Source of the DNA: Firm-04 sp964479595
GTDB taxonomy: Bacteria > Bacillota > Clostridia > Oscillospirales > Ruminococcaceae
DNA length: 64,000 bases
NCBI GenBank assembly: GCA_964479595.1
Contig: CAYZMU010000002.1
Location: 62,001-126,000, forward strand
Direction: 5' to 3'
The stretch's first letter is position 1. Each line of letters begins with the position of its first letter. A program made the translations under genes and the position numbers. Below the pieces are notes generated by a model that was given only the letters and a program-made list of their open reading frames with translations, did not search any database and had not been told where the DNA came from. Below are positions 10,501-17,787 of the stretch, in pieces.

Positions 10501-10676
10501 GTCTGTGTATTCTGCCCGTCGCTTGATACAATCTGCCGGACGCGCTTTGTAAATTCTTCAAGCGAAACTTGTGCCGCGCCGGACCGTGCCGACGCGAATG
10601 TCTCGGGCAGACAGGCGTATTCCGAAATCAGCATGACCGCGCTGACGGACAAAGCCGCGAATTTGAGCGTTTTCAT
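4551..10676 (-). CDS. Secreted subtilisin-like protease with BspA repeats and C-terminal dockerin
   Basis: A 2041-residue secreted multidomain protein. A signal peptide (about 1-30) and propeptide-like region are followed by a peptidase S8 domain with the full triad: VIDTG (Asp229), GHGTHCTG (His264), NGTSMATPH (Ser412). Next come a chitobiase C-terminal-type domain (QIYYTTDGTTPS, about 500-550), a long block of BspA-type LRR_5 repeats (IGxxAFSGC units, about 590-900), several beta-rich domains with FSYEIMLGS-type boundaries, and a type I dockerin (GTGDINCDGTISVSDG...ADLNGDGFLDSRDF, last 70 residues). The dockerin implies attachment to a cohesin scaffold outside the cell. AGGAGGAGG precedes the ATG. 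It probably cleaves cellulosomal or host proteins; this is inference. Confidence 0.9.
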   Translation of the reverse strand: MKTLKFAALSVSAVMLISEYACLPETFASARSGAAQVSLEEFTKRVRQIVSSDGQNTQTITFDKRTGILSGEDGGTLAARNGQLYLSAESETPGGSAYVPFEQGAEEYGYTYTEDEDVLTITDDFQTARLIVKSSSAIDPHGASASAEGYRDLHILQYDTPAQARAAFELYEADSAVEYVQPSRIVRLAEESGAVSPNTWGAEPIGTADFTREYLSKEVLPQVTVAVIDTGLNTAPALFSGRVLEGGVNISNSGNDTIEDDYGHGTHCTGTICELTPSNVKILPIKAFDKKGEAADEQIYLALMTALEQGADIVNMSFGGLGVSPLEVEAMAAADEAGVICCAAAGNNADDAIYYYPGSIASCITVGAVDSEMKLANFSNYGRMIDVCAPGVDVLSYTIGGANATRLMNGTSMATPHVTACCALLKSADPEISPARAENLLRLNAKDLGIYGFDETYGWGFVNMKDFRWDDGICCPPRFTEASGNFAARVTVELQTETEGAQIYYTTDGTTPSRENGTLYEGPFALTESAYLLAVAVKDGFADSTPTEASYSIGGLDALDTMTVENGVLTHYGGVRSKITVPESFAGQTITAIGDSAFANRHTAESVTLPETVKSIGRNAFSGCENLTEVTASGADTIGANAFSGCEALKTLTLAKQLRSVGEEAFLGCIELRRFSGDGLTELPDRVFSGCETLTSVDIPDVKAFGDRVFYGCEALAEISCGWEQVTSIGAECFKGCALWSGDLPLASLRGLGEAAWEGCAKLRSVQMAETVTQLPAKTFSGCSSLRLLTLPGVTVLGASALATGAGREIETDLDYGALTEIGENAFSGFVIGGDFEITVFDALETFVPGAFSGAKAGALSFPAIKELPARAFSGASVRLVVLENASVLGAESLRGCSAVVLSPSIQTIAPNAWDSGIWVVTADEIPALEAFSDYTLCMEPLVMGYSATELTCGAGEEAPLSVLAGAAGARYQWYEIAPDGSLTPCADGQNTRYYADTSLPGTALYRLVITDKNGKTEQVDFTVTTREGEEKQTLSPGETALFDGGGERVLRIRVPESGSYRLVSFGGAPIEGVLLDQAGKPVGEFAQNLSGASEMTARMEAEEDYTVRFRPLWEGEVSLLAEKSAETPHTPLSSCAVEAEPAEGIQFGETYTPNITVRGTAGETLTPDTDYRMVTHQHQQICRVSLFGIGAYEGYVELEIPLTLRVPEDTAIPVSIDSETDTAVFLFVPKSSGTYHYYATYAQGYAEEQEAFNRAGSFQNGSRFVSIRTSCTVSETPDGYGQILGSSTSSPQMGSYFGGTVELSAGQSYYFICGAKSAAEYNLVISTQLRDLRLVKISGSFGGTYDEDRPVSPDVTVTLGGEELTEGKDYLLINTRNDAPGKAELSVVGTGLYIGRADFSYEIMLGSLHAPMTETSLDTPVSVSCGDEQPLSAIRFELEAGAAAGKKQRVRILNERTSGGALQCSLYLYNERLGHFGFVTPIPGTTADYELRPGTYCAVFSRQYHALAGEAAITVVKPYDLSKAEVEAPAVPYTGGHSPAALTVTVDGTVLTPSKDYTLEYPNDNILFGETPVSLRPTNRSYNSLSANYEIAVRLPQDAPEISAGEHQAELTMDARLAIYKVTAEEETTYMFGTSDVEDIVLRVFSPKGEMLEEVYGEGTQSLSFTIPAHETRFLMVKFNGTEREGTINFLLESSFKLLSDCEVVSKPVTWTGERREPDVQFYDGDYKLREGVDYQLRYTANDTRIGTASANYIGMGDYFGVCNLDYDIVAAPLFDLEDFETVPVTLNASYKGTEDTACEFLIYEFTAGVGATFRIDLLRVQSKLAVQRYDSDGVFRESLVTSSTGDMSFDLAAGETVYLLFAPIDVVDKQQEFGFMLRDTSSRGYKYFYDTENGVTYRVFKDLNMAEVYTLNKKLTRITLLPEVEGVPVTFLPRGAFYGIPAGTVVYGYEGCPAAEYADQYHFAYVSATQTPNGTGDINCDGTISVSDGILLSRLLSETSALTPSAAQIETADLNGDGFLDSRDFSEVLRLLARGEPQN

Positions 10677-10737
10677 CGGGTTCCTCCTCCTCAGGACGCG
10701 CCGTGCCTCTGCGCGCGGCGAATGGTTTGGTCAAGCC

Positions 10738-11844
10738 TTATGATTCCGGATATTTTCCTGTCAGTTTCCGGATTTCTGAGTCCTTTGCGCTCGGGTAGAG
10801 CGCTTTGATGTGTTCAAAAATACGGTTCCAAGACTGCCCGGGTTCCTCCTCGTAGCCGCGCGCGACCGCCTCATAGCCCCAGACAGACTCCGGCGGCAGC
10901 ATGATGGCGACACTCATGCCGTAAGCCTGCCCCTTTTGGCCGGTCCTTCTTCGGAAGCCCGCCGTGACGAGGTAGGTCTGCATTTGCAGCGATGTCAGAA
11001 TCCCGGGAAAGTTTTTGAAGCCGCCTTTTGTAAAGCCCGCCGCCTTTTTGAGGTCGGTGGAGAGGATTTCGTCACGCTTGAAGTGTATTTCCCCGTCCTC
11101 GTCGCGCAGCAGGAAGAAGTCCATAATCGCCTTTTCCCTGTTTCCCGCGAGCCCTTCCTCGTACCGCGCGTCAAAATCATAGCCGTTGCGCCTCGCGTTG
11201 GCGAAAACGGGAAGCCATTCCCTGCTGAGAAAGCCGGCTTTGTTGTCAAAAAATTTTCCGTACACGACCTCATGACCGCCCGCGAGGATCTCCCGCCATT
11301 CCCATGGATCCTGCTCCTCGTCCTCGCTCCACCAGCACGAGGCGGCGGTGTGCTCCTCCACGGAAAAGCCTTCCACACCGTTAGAGAACAGCGGCAGGAA
11401 ACCGATTTCCTGAATCCAGCGGACGAGTTCCGCGGCGGTGCGGATTCTCAGGGGATTATCCCACGCCAGCCCGCGCATGATAATATTTCCGTCGATAAAC
11501 TGCATATCAATCCCCCGATTTGACCCCGCGCGGGCGACAGCCGCGAGCAGTGTCGCGGGAATCAGCGCCGCCAGCCAGAATTTCATTGCCGTTTCGTTAA
11601 AATAGCCCGCAACGAATTTCGAGAACAGGTAGTAGGAGAGGAGCATGGGGCATAGCAGCGCGAAAACCCGCACGCCCGCCTCAAATCGGGTCTTTGCCCC
11701 GACAGCGGTTCTCAGACAAATCAGCGCGTAGAAAATCGTTCCGGAAAGCACTTCTCCCAGCGCGAACTCCGAAACGGCGAGCAGGACCGGACTTAGCCAC
11801 CGCGCCGCTTTGCCTTGAGCGTCCGTCATACCGCGCCCCCTCAT
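10738..11844 (-). CDS. Membrane-anchored AlkZ-related family protein (possible fusion)
   Basis: 368 residues in one frame. Residues about 16-102 hold three hydrophobic segments. From residue 114 the sequence resembles soluble Bacillota proteins of about 250 residues labelled AlkZ-related: IGFLPLFSN, GFSVEEHTAASCWW, DPWEWREILA, YGKFFDNKAGFLS, GYDFDARYEEG and LTSLQMQTYLV. The family's function is unproven; the label refers to a DNA-glycosylase fold. An internal ATG at 11505 with GGGGGA five bases upstream would make the usual soluble protein. So this may be two fused genes or one gene with an internal start. The full-length start is ATG 11844 or 11829. Confidence 0.6.
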   Translation of the reverse strand: MRGRGMTDAQGKAARWLSPVLLAVSEFALGEVLSGTIFYALICLRTAVGAKTRFEAGVRVFALLCPMLLSYYLFSKFVAGYFNETAMKFWLAALIPATLLAAVARAGSNRGIDMQFIDGNIIMRGLAWDNPLRIRTAAELVRWIQEIGFLPLFSNGVEGFSVEEHTAASCWWSEDEEQDPWEWREILAGGHEVVYGKFFDNKAGFLSREWLPVFANARRNGYDFDARYEEGLAGNREKAIMDFFLLRDEDGEIHFKRDEILSTDLKKAAGFTKGGFKNFPGILTSLQMQTYLVTAGFRRRTGQKGQAYGMSVAIMLPPESVWGYEAVARGYEEEPGQSWNRIFEHIKALYPSAKDSEIRKLTGKYPES

Positions 11845-11867
11845 AGCGCAAAGCCGATTACAGAATA

Positions 11868-11889
11868 TGCCCCTCCGCGCGGAGGGGCA
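11868..11889 (-). terminator. Palindromic hairpin after the upstream pckG gene
   Basis: A perfect 22-base palindrome, TGCCCCTCCGC/GCGGAGGGGCA, lies 11 bases downstream of the pckG stop. There is no clear T-tract on either strand (minus side TATTCTG), so it is a strong stem but an imperfect terminator. Confidence 0.45.
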
Positions 11890-11899
11890 CAGACGGGGT

Positions 11900-13732
11900 T
11901 CAGGCTAATCCCGCCTCAATTTTGTCGAGCTCGTCATAGAGCGCCTGCGGAATCCTGCCGCCCTTCGACGAGATGTCTTCATCGTAATAACGGCGCATTT
12001 CCGCGATTTCCTTGCGCCACAGTTCCGGGTCGACTTCCAGCAGTTTCTTCATGGTCTCGGGAGTGACCTCGTCCTCAATGCCCGTCAGGTTGATGTCCTC
12101 AGGCTTGGGCAGATAGCCAATCGGGGTCTTCACCGCGTCCGCCTTGCCCTCGCATCTGCGGACAATCCAGTCCAGCACACGCATATTGTCGCCGAATCCC
12201 GGCCAGATGAAGTGGCCGTTCTCGTCCTGCTTGAACCAGTTGACGTTGAAGATCTTGGGGGCTTTGTCGCCGAGTTTCTCGCCCATCTCGAGCCAGTGCG
12301 CCCAGTAATCCCCGACATTGTAGCCGATAAAGGGCTTCATCGCCATCGGGTCGTGGCGCAGCACGCCAACCGCTCCGGTCGCCGCCGCCGTGGTCTCCGA
12401 GGAAACCGCCGAACCCACATAGGTGCCGTGCGTCCAGTCAAAGGACTGATACACCAGCGGTGTCGTCGAGGCGCGTCTGCCGCCGAAGATGATGGCGGAA
12501 ATCGGAACACCCTGCGGGTTGTCGAATTCGGGGCTTATGCAGGGACAGTTGCGCGCGGGCGCCGTGAAGCGGCTGTTGGGGTGCGCCAAGGTCTGCTTCT
12601 TGCCGTCCGGACCGATCTTGGAGGTGTATTCCACGCCGTTTACTTTCTCGCCCTTCCATTCCGTGGCATCCACAGGCGGGTTCTTGTCGAGACCCTCCCA
12701 CCACGGGGTGTTGTCGGCGTTGTTGAGCGCGACATTGGTGAAGATGGTATCCTTGCGTGTGGAGGCGAGCGCGTTGTAGTTGGACTTGGCGTTGGTGCCG
12801 GGCGCTACGCCGAAGAAACCGTTTTCGGGGTTGATGGCGTAGAGTCTGCCGTCGGGGCCGGGCTTGAGCCACGCGATGTCGTCGCCGACCGTGAAGACCT
12901 CATAGCCCATGTCCTTGTAGACTTTCGGCGGAATCAGCATGGCAAGGTTGGTCTTGCCGCACGCGGACGGGAACGCCGCGCAGATGTATTTGGTCTCCTC
13001 GCCGGGGCGCTTGAGGCCGAGAATCAGCATATGCTCCGCCATCCAGCCCTCATTTTTCGCCTGATAGGAGGCGATTCTGAGTGCGAAGCACTTCTTGCCC
13101 AGCAGCACGTTGCCGCCGTAGGCGGAATTGATGCTCCAGATGGTGTTGTCCTCAGGGAACTGAACGATATAGCGGTTGTCCGGGTCAACGTCCGCCTTGG
13201 AGTGCAGTCCGCGCACAAAATCGTTGGACGTGTCGCCCAGATTTTCGAACGCCTGTGTTCCCATGCGGGTCATGATGTTCATGTTGAGCACCACGTAGAT
13301 GGAATCGGTAATCTCCACGCCGACTTTCGCGAGCGGGCTGCCGATGGGACCCATGCTGTAGGGAATCACATACATGGTTCTGTTCTTCATGACGCCGTCG
13401 TAGAGCTTGGTGAGCTTGGCGTACATCTCCTTGGGGTCGCACCAGTTGTTGGTGGGACCGGCGTCCTCCTCGCGTCTGGTGCAGATAAAAGTCCTGTTTT
13501 CCACGCGGGCGACGTCATTGGGGCGTGTGCGGTGATACAGACAGCCCGGGTATTTTTCGGGGTTGAGCGGATAGAGCTTGTCGGGGTGGCCGTCCGGCAG
13601 AGACGTGACTTCCGCGGTCAGCTCGTCAAGCTGCTCCTTTGAGCCGTCGATCCAGACGACTTTCTCGGGCTTTGTAAGCGCTATCATTTCCTCAACCCAC
13701 TGGTTGACATTGGGGTTCTTTGTCAGGGACAT
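11900..13732 (-). CDS. pckG: Phosphoenolpyruvate carboxykinase (GTP)
   Basis: A 610-residue cytosolic enzyme interconverting oxaloacetate + GTP and PEP + CO2 + GDP. It is the GTP class by length and motifs: the P-loop FPSACGKTNLAML, the metal-binding GDDIAWLK, the guanine-site region IFGGRRAST, and EWKGE. In fermentative gut bacteria it commonly runs toward oxaloacetate on the succinate route; the direction here is inference. ATG 13732 is chosen because AGGAGG lies eight bases upstream and the family begins at MSLTKNPNV; the frame is open 26 codons further. A perfect promoter lies at 13782-13810 on the minus strand. Confidence 0.97.
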   Translation of the reverse strand: MSLTKNPNVNQWVEEMIALTKPEKVVWIDGSKEQLDELTAEVTSLPDGHPDKLYPLNPEKYPGCLYHRTRPNDVARVENRTFICTRREEDAGPTNNWCDPKEMYAKLTKLYDGVMKNRTMYVIPYSMGPIGSPLAKVGVEITDSIYVVLNMNIMTRMGTQAFENLGDTSNDFVRGLHSKADVDPDNRYIVQFPEDNTIWSINSAYGGNVLLGKKCFALRIASYQAKNEGWMAEHMLILGLKRPGEETKYICAAFPSACGKTNLAMLIPPKVYKDMGYEVFTVGDDIAWLKPGPDGRLYAINPENGFFGVAPGTNAKSNYNALASTRKDTIFTNVALNNADNTPWWEGLDKNPPVDATEWKGEKVNGVEYTSKIGPDGKKQTLAHPNSRFTAPARNCPCISPEFDNPQGVPISAIIFGGRRASTTPLVYQSFDWTHGTYVGSAVSSETTAAATGAVGVLRHDPMAMKPFIGYNVGDYWAHWLEMGEKLGDKAPKIFNVNWFKQDENGHFIWPGFGDNMRVLDWIVRRCEGKADAVKTPIGYLPKPEDINLTGIEDEVTPETMKKLLEVDPELWRKEIAEMRRYYDEDISSKGGRIPQALYDELDKIEAGLA

Positions 13733-13781
13733 TTCGCGTACCTCCTGTGCTTCGATTTGGAAAGCGGGTTTCCATACATCC

Positions 13782-13810
13782 ATTATACCAGATTTTTGCC
13801 CGGATGTCAA
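13782..13810 (-). promoter_or_regulatory. Sigma-A promoter of pckG
   Basis: On the minus strand: TTGACA (13810-13805), 17 bases, TATAAT (13787-13782). Both hexamers are perfect. The leader is about 45 bases. Confidence 0.92.
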
Positions 13811-13887
13811 GAGCCCTCAGCAGCCCTTCCCCGTGATTGCGAAAGGACGCTGTTTTGCCGCGCGCGGGATAAATTGACGCAAAACAC

Positions 13888-13916
13888 TTGACAAGACGGC
13901 GAAAAAGGGGTATGAT
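13888..13916 (+). promoter_or_regulatory. Sigma-A promoter of the GH9 cellulase
   Basis: TTGACA (13888-13893), 17-base spacer, TATGAT (13911-13916). It is divergent from the pckG promoter with 77 bases between the -35 elements, so a shared regulator is possible. AGAGAGGGGG sits before ATG 13979. Confidence 0.88.
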
Positions 13917-13978
13917 ATAAAAAGAGGGGGAGTCTGTTTCCCCGGGAGATTCAGCGATTCAGAGAGGGGGATTTCGCG

Positions 13979-16297
13979 ATGAAATTCAAACGCGCCGCCG
14001 CGGTCTCAACGGCGGCAATGCTCGCGGCGACGGCGATTCCGATGACCGCGGGGCAGCTTTCCGCGAGCGCGGCGGATTACAACTACGGCGAGGCGCTGCA
14101 GAAATCCATGTTCTTTTATGAGGTACAGCAGTGCGGTGTGCTTCCCGACTGGAACAAGGTCTCGTGGCGCGCGGACTGCATGACCAACGACCCCACCCCC
14201 GGCGGCTGGTTTGACGCCGGCGACCACCTGAAGTTCACCCTGACCAACGCCTACGCTGCGACGCTCCTCGCATGGGGGCTGCTCGACTACGGCGAGGGCG
14301 TCAGGAGCGTGGACGAATACGAGGAGTACAAACTCAATCTGGGCTGGGGGCTTGACTATCTTGTCCAGTGCGACCTGGGCGACCAGATTGTCTATATGGT
14401 CGGCGAAGGCGGCTTCGACCACAAGTGGTGGGGCTCCTGCGAGGTCTATATGGACAAGTTCGAGCTCATGAACGGCGAGACGGTGCGTCCGCAGTACACC
14501 TGCAACGACAGCTGCATTGAGGGGCAGATGGCGGCGGCGCTCGCGGCGGGCTCCATGGTCTTTCAGGACGACCCCGCGAAGTCTGAGGAGTATCTGACCC
14601 ACGCGAAAGCCTGCTTTGAGCGCGCGGACGCGAACCGCTCGATAGGGGAGGACGAGGAGGAGTGGTCCTTCTATAAGCCCTCCAGCTTCTATGACGACCT
14701 GTTCTTCGCGGCGAACTGGCTCTATATGGCGACAAACGACCAGTCCTACCTTGACTTGGCGGCGTCGGATTACATTCCCAACCTGGGCAAGGAAGAGCAG
14801 TCTGACGACCTCAAGTACACGTGGGGGCACTGCTGGGACGACACGCAGCAGGGCGCGACGCTGCTCTATGCCATCAACACCGGCGACGAGCAGTGGAAGG
14901 AGCAGTTCCACAAGCATCTCGAATACTGGACGACGGGCTACGGCGGCAAGCAGATTCAGTACACCCCCGACGGGCTGCCCTGGCTGTTCCAGTGGGGCTC
15001 TCTGCGCCACGCGACCACGACCGCTTTCCTCGCCTATGTGGCGGTGGACAAGCTCTTCGCGGACGACAGCGAGCTTTCCGCGAAGTATACGGATTTTGCG
15101 GACAACATCATGAACTACTGCTTCGGCGACAACGACAGCGGCATGAGCTACGTCATCGGCATGGGCGACAAATACCCGCAGGCGTGGCACCACAGAACTT
15201 CCAGCGGCGCGTGGAATGACAAGTGGAGCAATATCGGCCAGACCGAGGGCGAGGACGCCAAGCCGCACGCGCATATCCTCTACGGCGCTTTGGTCGGCGG
15301 ACCTGACCAGACGGGCGCTTATTCCGATAAAATCGGCGACTACCAGTACACGGAGGTGGCGATTGACTACAACGCCGGCTATACCGCGGCGCTCTGCGCG
15401 ATGACTCAAAAGTACGGCGGCTCGAGCGACCCGGATTTCCCGCCTGTGGAGACCCCGAAGTGGACGGAATTCTTCATGCGCGCCTCTATAAACCAGTCCT
15501 CCGGCACGTTCACCGAAATCAAGGCGTTCGCGATGAACCACAGCGCGTGGCCGGCGAGACAGATTGAGAAACTGTCCTACCGCTATTTCTTCGATATCTC
15601 CGAACTGGAAGCGGCGGGCTTCTCCATCTCGGATGTGACCGCGAAAGTAAACTACGACCAGCATCAAGGCGACAAGGGCGCCATTTCGGTTTCCGACCCG
15701 GTTCAGTATGACGGATCGGTCTACTATGTTGAGCTCAGTTTCAACGACGGCAGCGTGGTCATGCCGACAGGGCAGTCCGAGCACCGCTCCGAGTGCCAGT
15801 TCCGCATCTCCATTCCCGACGGCAACGACGGTGTCTGGGACCCCACCAACGACTGGTCCTACGAAGGGCTTGAGGTCGGCGGCGAGGACGCGATGGTGGA
15901 TACCGAGCATATCACGATGTACAATGACGGCGTGCTGATCTGGGGCGAGGAGCCCGACGGTACACGTCCTGACCCCGGCGCCTCTCTTCCCACGCCCGGC
16001 ACGACCGCTACGACAGCCTCGACAGAAGACCTCACCACGACGACCACGACCGCGAGTTCTACCGACACCACCGCGGCTCCCGCTCCCAGAACACCCGGCG
16101 ATGTCAACTGCGACACCGACGTGACCGTTCGCGACGCGGTTCTGCTCTCGCGTGTGGTTTCGGGCGACAAGGAAGTGCAGGTCTCTGACGACGGGATGCG
16201 CAACGCGGAGTGCGACGGAAAAGAAGGCGTGGATCAGGGCGATTTGAACACGCTGCTCCAATACCTTGTGAAGCTGACCGATCTCGTCGCGTCCTGA
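13979..16297 (+). CDS. GH9 cellulase with CBM3 and dockerin
   Basis: A 772-residue secreted cellulosomal endoglucanase. Signal peptide 1-31 (ends ASA). The GH9 catalytic domain (about 34-480) carries the paired aspartates in GGWFDAGDH (Asp79, Asp82), the WHHRTSSG motif and the proton-donor Glu459 in YTEVAIDYNAGY. A CBM3 domain (about 492-645) follows, as in theme-B GH9 enzymes that bind and process crystalline cellulose. A Thr-rich linker (about 665-700) leads to a type I dockerin (PGDVNCDTDVTVRDAVLLSR and a divergent second repeat). It hydrolyses beta-1,4-glucan outside the cell. It has its own promoter and terminator. Confidence 0.97.
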   Translation: MKFKRAAAVSTAAMLAATAIPMTAGQLSASAADYNYGEALQKSMFFYEVQQCGVLPDWNKVSWRADCMTNDPTPGGWFDAGDHLKFTLTNAYAATLLAWGLLDYGEGVRSVDEYEEYKLNLGWGLDYLVQCDLGDQIVYMVGEGGFDHKWWGSCEVYMDKFELMNGETVRPQYTCNDSCIEGQMAAALAAGSMVFQDDPAKSEEYLTHAKACFERADANRSIGEDEEEWSFYKPSSFYDDLFFAANWLYMATNDQSYLDLAASDYIPNLGKEEQSDDLKYTWGHCWDDTQQGATLLYAINTGDEQWKEQFHKHLEYWTTGYGGKQIQYTPDGLPWLFQWGSLRHATTTAFLAYVAVDKLFADDSELSAKYTDFADNIMNYCFGDNDSGMSYVIGMGDKYPQAWHHRTSSGAWNDKWSNIGQTEGEDAKPHAHILYGALVGGPDQTGAYSDKIGDYQYTEVAIDYNAGYTAALCAMTQKYGGSSDPDFPPVETPKWTEFFMRASINQSSGTFTEIKAFAMNHSAWPARQIEKLSYRYFFDISELEAAGFSISDVTAKVNYDQHQGDKGAISVSDPVQYDGSVYYVELSFNDGSVVMPTGQSEHRSECQFRISIPDGNDGVWDPTNDWSYEGLEVGGEDAMVDTEHITMYNDGVLIWGEEPDGTRPDPGASLPTPGTTATTASTEDLTTTTTTASSTDTTAAPAPRTPGDVNCDTDVTVRDAVLLSRVVSGDKEVQVSDDGMRNAECDGKEGVDQGDLNTLLQYLVKLTDLVAS

Positions 16298-16313
16298 ATC
16301 TGTCCTGAATAGA

Positions 16314-16351
16314 AAGCACACCGGCGCGGTCTGGCGTCGGTGTGCTTTTTT
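16314..16351 (+). terminator. Strong terminator of the GH9 gene
   Basis: AAGCACACCGGCGC (16314-16327) pairs with GCGTCGGTGTGCTT (16334-16347), closed by a six-base loop and followed by four more T. It lies between the cellulase and the convergent zinc-ribbon gene. Confidence 0.93.
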
Positions 16352-16362
16352 CACGCGTTTGT

Positions 16363-16986
16363 TCAAAAGAGAAGGATAAACAGAAGAAGAATCAGCAGCA
16401 GCGTCAGAGTGGTGTTGACGATTCCGCCGATACGGCAGGGCTTTGCGATCTGAGGGCGTCTGTCACGGTTGAGGACGTACATCCGGTGCCCGTAAAACGG
16501 GACCAGATAGCTTTTTACGAGGTCGGAGCGGTCGAGCGTCGCGGTGCGGTCGAGTACAATCTCCTGCGCCTCACGCAGCGCGACGGGATTGAGGACCTGC
16601 TGGCAGTTCACGCAGATACTCGCCCCCTCGTCCACCCGGATGCCGCAGTTGGGGCAGTAGGCGACGCCGTTGGTCTCGAAGTGATACTGTCCGGCTGTGG
16701 GAGGCATGGCGGGACGCTGCGCGGACGGTGGAGGCTGTACCCCGAAAATCCCCGCCACACGGCGTTTTCCCTCCTCTATCGCGCCGCGCTGTCGCACGAA
16801 CTGCTGTGTCTGGCGAAAAGCCTCGGGGTTGAGCACATAGCCGCAGTGCACACAGACAGTCGCCGTGCGGTTGACGAGTTTGCCGCAGCTGCGGCAGTAC
16901 ATCTGGTATTGGTTCTGCGTGTTCGGCTGAGGCGCGCTCTGCCCCTGCTGCGGGCTGCGGGATGGCTGAGATTGCGTAGCGTTCAT
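16363..16986 (-). CDS. Double zinc-ribbon protein with C-terminal membrane anchor
   Basis: 207 residues. Two CxxC...CxxC zinc ribbons are separated by a Pro/Gln-rich stretch: YCRSCGKLV...VCVHCGYVLNPEAF and YCPNCGIRV...ICVNCQQVLNP. The C-terminus is one hydrophobic helix (TLTLLLILLLFILLF), giving a tail-anchored topology with the ribbons in the cytoplasm. Each ribbon is followed by LNPxAxRxxQ, so the unit looks duplicated. Function unknown. ATG 16984-16986 is preferred because GGAAGG lies six bases upstream; longer starts exist. Confidence 0.75.
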   Translation of the reverse strand: MNATQSQPSRSPQQGQSAPQPNTQNQYQMYCRSCGKLVNRTATVCVHCGYVLNPEAFRQTQQFVRQRGAIEEGKRRVAGIFGVQPPPSAQRPAMPPTAGQYHFETNGVAYCPNCGIRVDEGASICVNCQQVLNPVALREAQEIVLDRTATLDRSDLVKSYLVPFYGHRMYVLNRDRRPQIAKPCRIGGIVNTTLTLLLILLLFILLF

Positions 16987-17105
16987 TTCGTGCCTTCCTT
17001 TCGAGGGTAGCATAGGTTTTTCTCTTCTCAATGATACAGCAAAATCCCCAAAAAGGGAAGTGCTTTCAGAAATTTTTAAGATTTTCACGGATTTTCCGAA
17101 AGCAG

Positions 17106-17134
17106 TAGACAAAACCTGAAATCTGTGGTATAAT
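17106..17134 (+). promoter_or_regulatory. Sigma-A promoter of mntP
   Basis: TAGACA (17106-17111), 17-base spacer, TATAAT (17129-17134). The leader to ATG 17169 is only about 27 bases, too short for a manganese riboswitch. Confidence 0.85.
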
Positions 17135-17168
17135 AGGGGGACAGTCTGAACGTTCGGGAGTGTTTGAC

Positions 17169-17735
17169 ATGCCTATCTGGGATTTGATTCTGCTTTCTGT
17201 CGGGCTCGCGATGGACGCCACGGCGGTTTCCATGACAAACGGGATGTGCTACCCCAATCTCAAGCGCGGCTGGGCGCTCGCGACCAGCGCCTGCTTCGGG
17301 GTCATGCAGGGTCTGATGCCGCTGCTGGGGTATTTCTTCGGCTCGCTGTTCTACAATGTCATCTCCGCTCTGGACCACTACATCGCGCTGATCCTGCTGG
17401 GATTTATCGGCGCCAAGATGATTTTTGAGGCGTTTCACAAGGAAAAGGAAACCTCCGACAGCGAAATGTCCGTGAAGCTCATGCTGCTGCAGGGCATCGC
17501 GACGAGCATTGACGCGCTGGCGGTCGGGATAAGTTTCGCGGCGCTGGACGCGTCTTTCCATATTGTCAGTTCCTGCGCCATCATCGCCGCCATCACTTTC
17601 GCGCTGAGTTTTGCCGGCGTCTATCTCGGCAAGCGCTTCGGGGCGCTGCTGCAGGGGAAAGCGCAGGTTCTCGGCGGCGTTATCCTGATTGCGATCGGTG
17701 TTAAAATTTTTGTGGAGCATATGTGGTTTTCCTGA
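17169..17735 (+). CDS. mntP: Manganese efflux pump MntP family
   Basis: A 188-residue integral membrane protein with six predicted helices. It carries the two inverted-repeat signatures with the conserved aspartates of MntP: GLAMDATAVSM (about residue 15) and GIATSIDALAVGISF (about 118). MntP exports Mn2+ to prevent toxicity. GTG 17160 is in frame, but it overlaps the GGGAG ribosome site that serves ATG 17169, so the ATG is preferred. A single-gene unit between promoter and terminator. The yybP-ykoY riboswitch often placed before such genes is absent. Confidence 0.92.
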   Translation: MPIWDLILLSVGLAMDATAVSMTNGMCYPNLKRGWALATSACFGVMQGLMPLLGYFFGSLFYNVISALDHYIALILLGFIGAKMIFEAFHKEKETSDSEMSVKLMLLQGIATSIDALAVGISFAALDASFHIVSSCAIIAAITFALSFAGVYLGKRFGALLQGKAQVLGGVILIAIGVKIFVEHMWFS

Positions 17736-17759
17736 AACCCGGGCTTGTTTTGCGCGCGG

Positions 17760-17787
17760 AATCCGTCCTTTTGGGGGCGGATTTTTT
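17760..17787 (+). terminator. Terminator of mntP
   Basis: AATCCGTCC (17760-17768) pairs with GGCGGATT (17776-17783), with one bulged or G-U position, and runs into TTTTA. It overlaps the stop of the convergent rhomboid gene. Confidence 0.8.

Noticed and set aside
16030..16090. Thr-codon repeats (also 18700-18790 and 49370-49430) as possible simple-sequence repeats
   Set aside because: They encode Thr-rich linkers between secreted domains; the nucleotide repeats are imperfect and in frame.
14006..16366. A 786-codon open frame on the minus strand
   Set aside because: It is antisense to the GH9 cellulase, an effect of GC-rich third positions. Its translation is Arg/Val-rich without domains or a ribosome site.
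17135..17168. A manganese riboswitch before mntP
   Set aside because: The leader is only about 27 bases after a clear promoter, too short for the yybP-ykoY fold.
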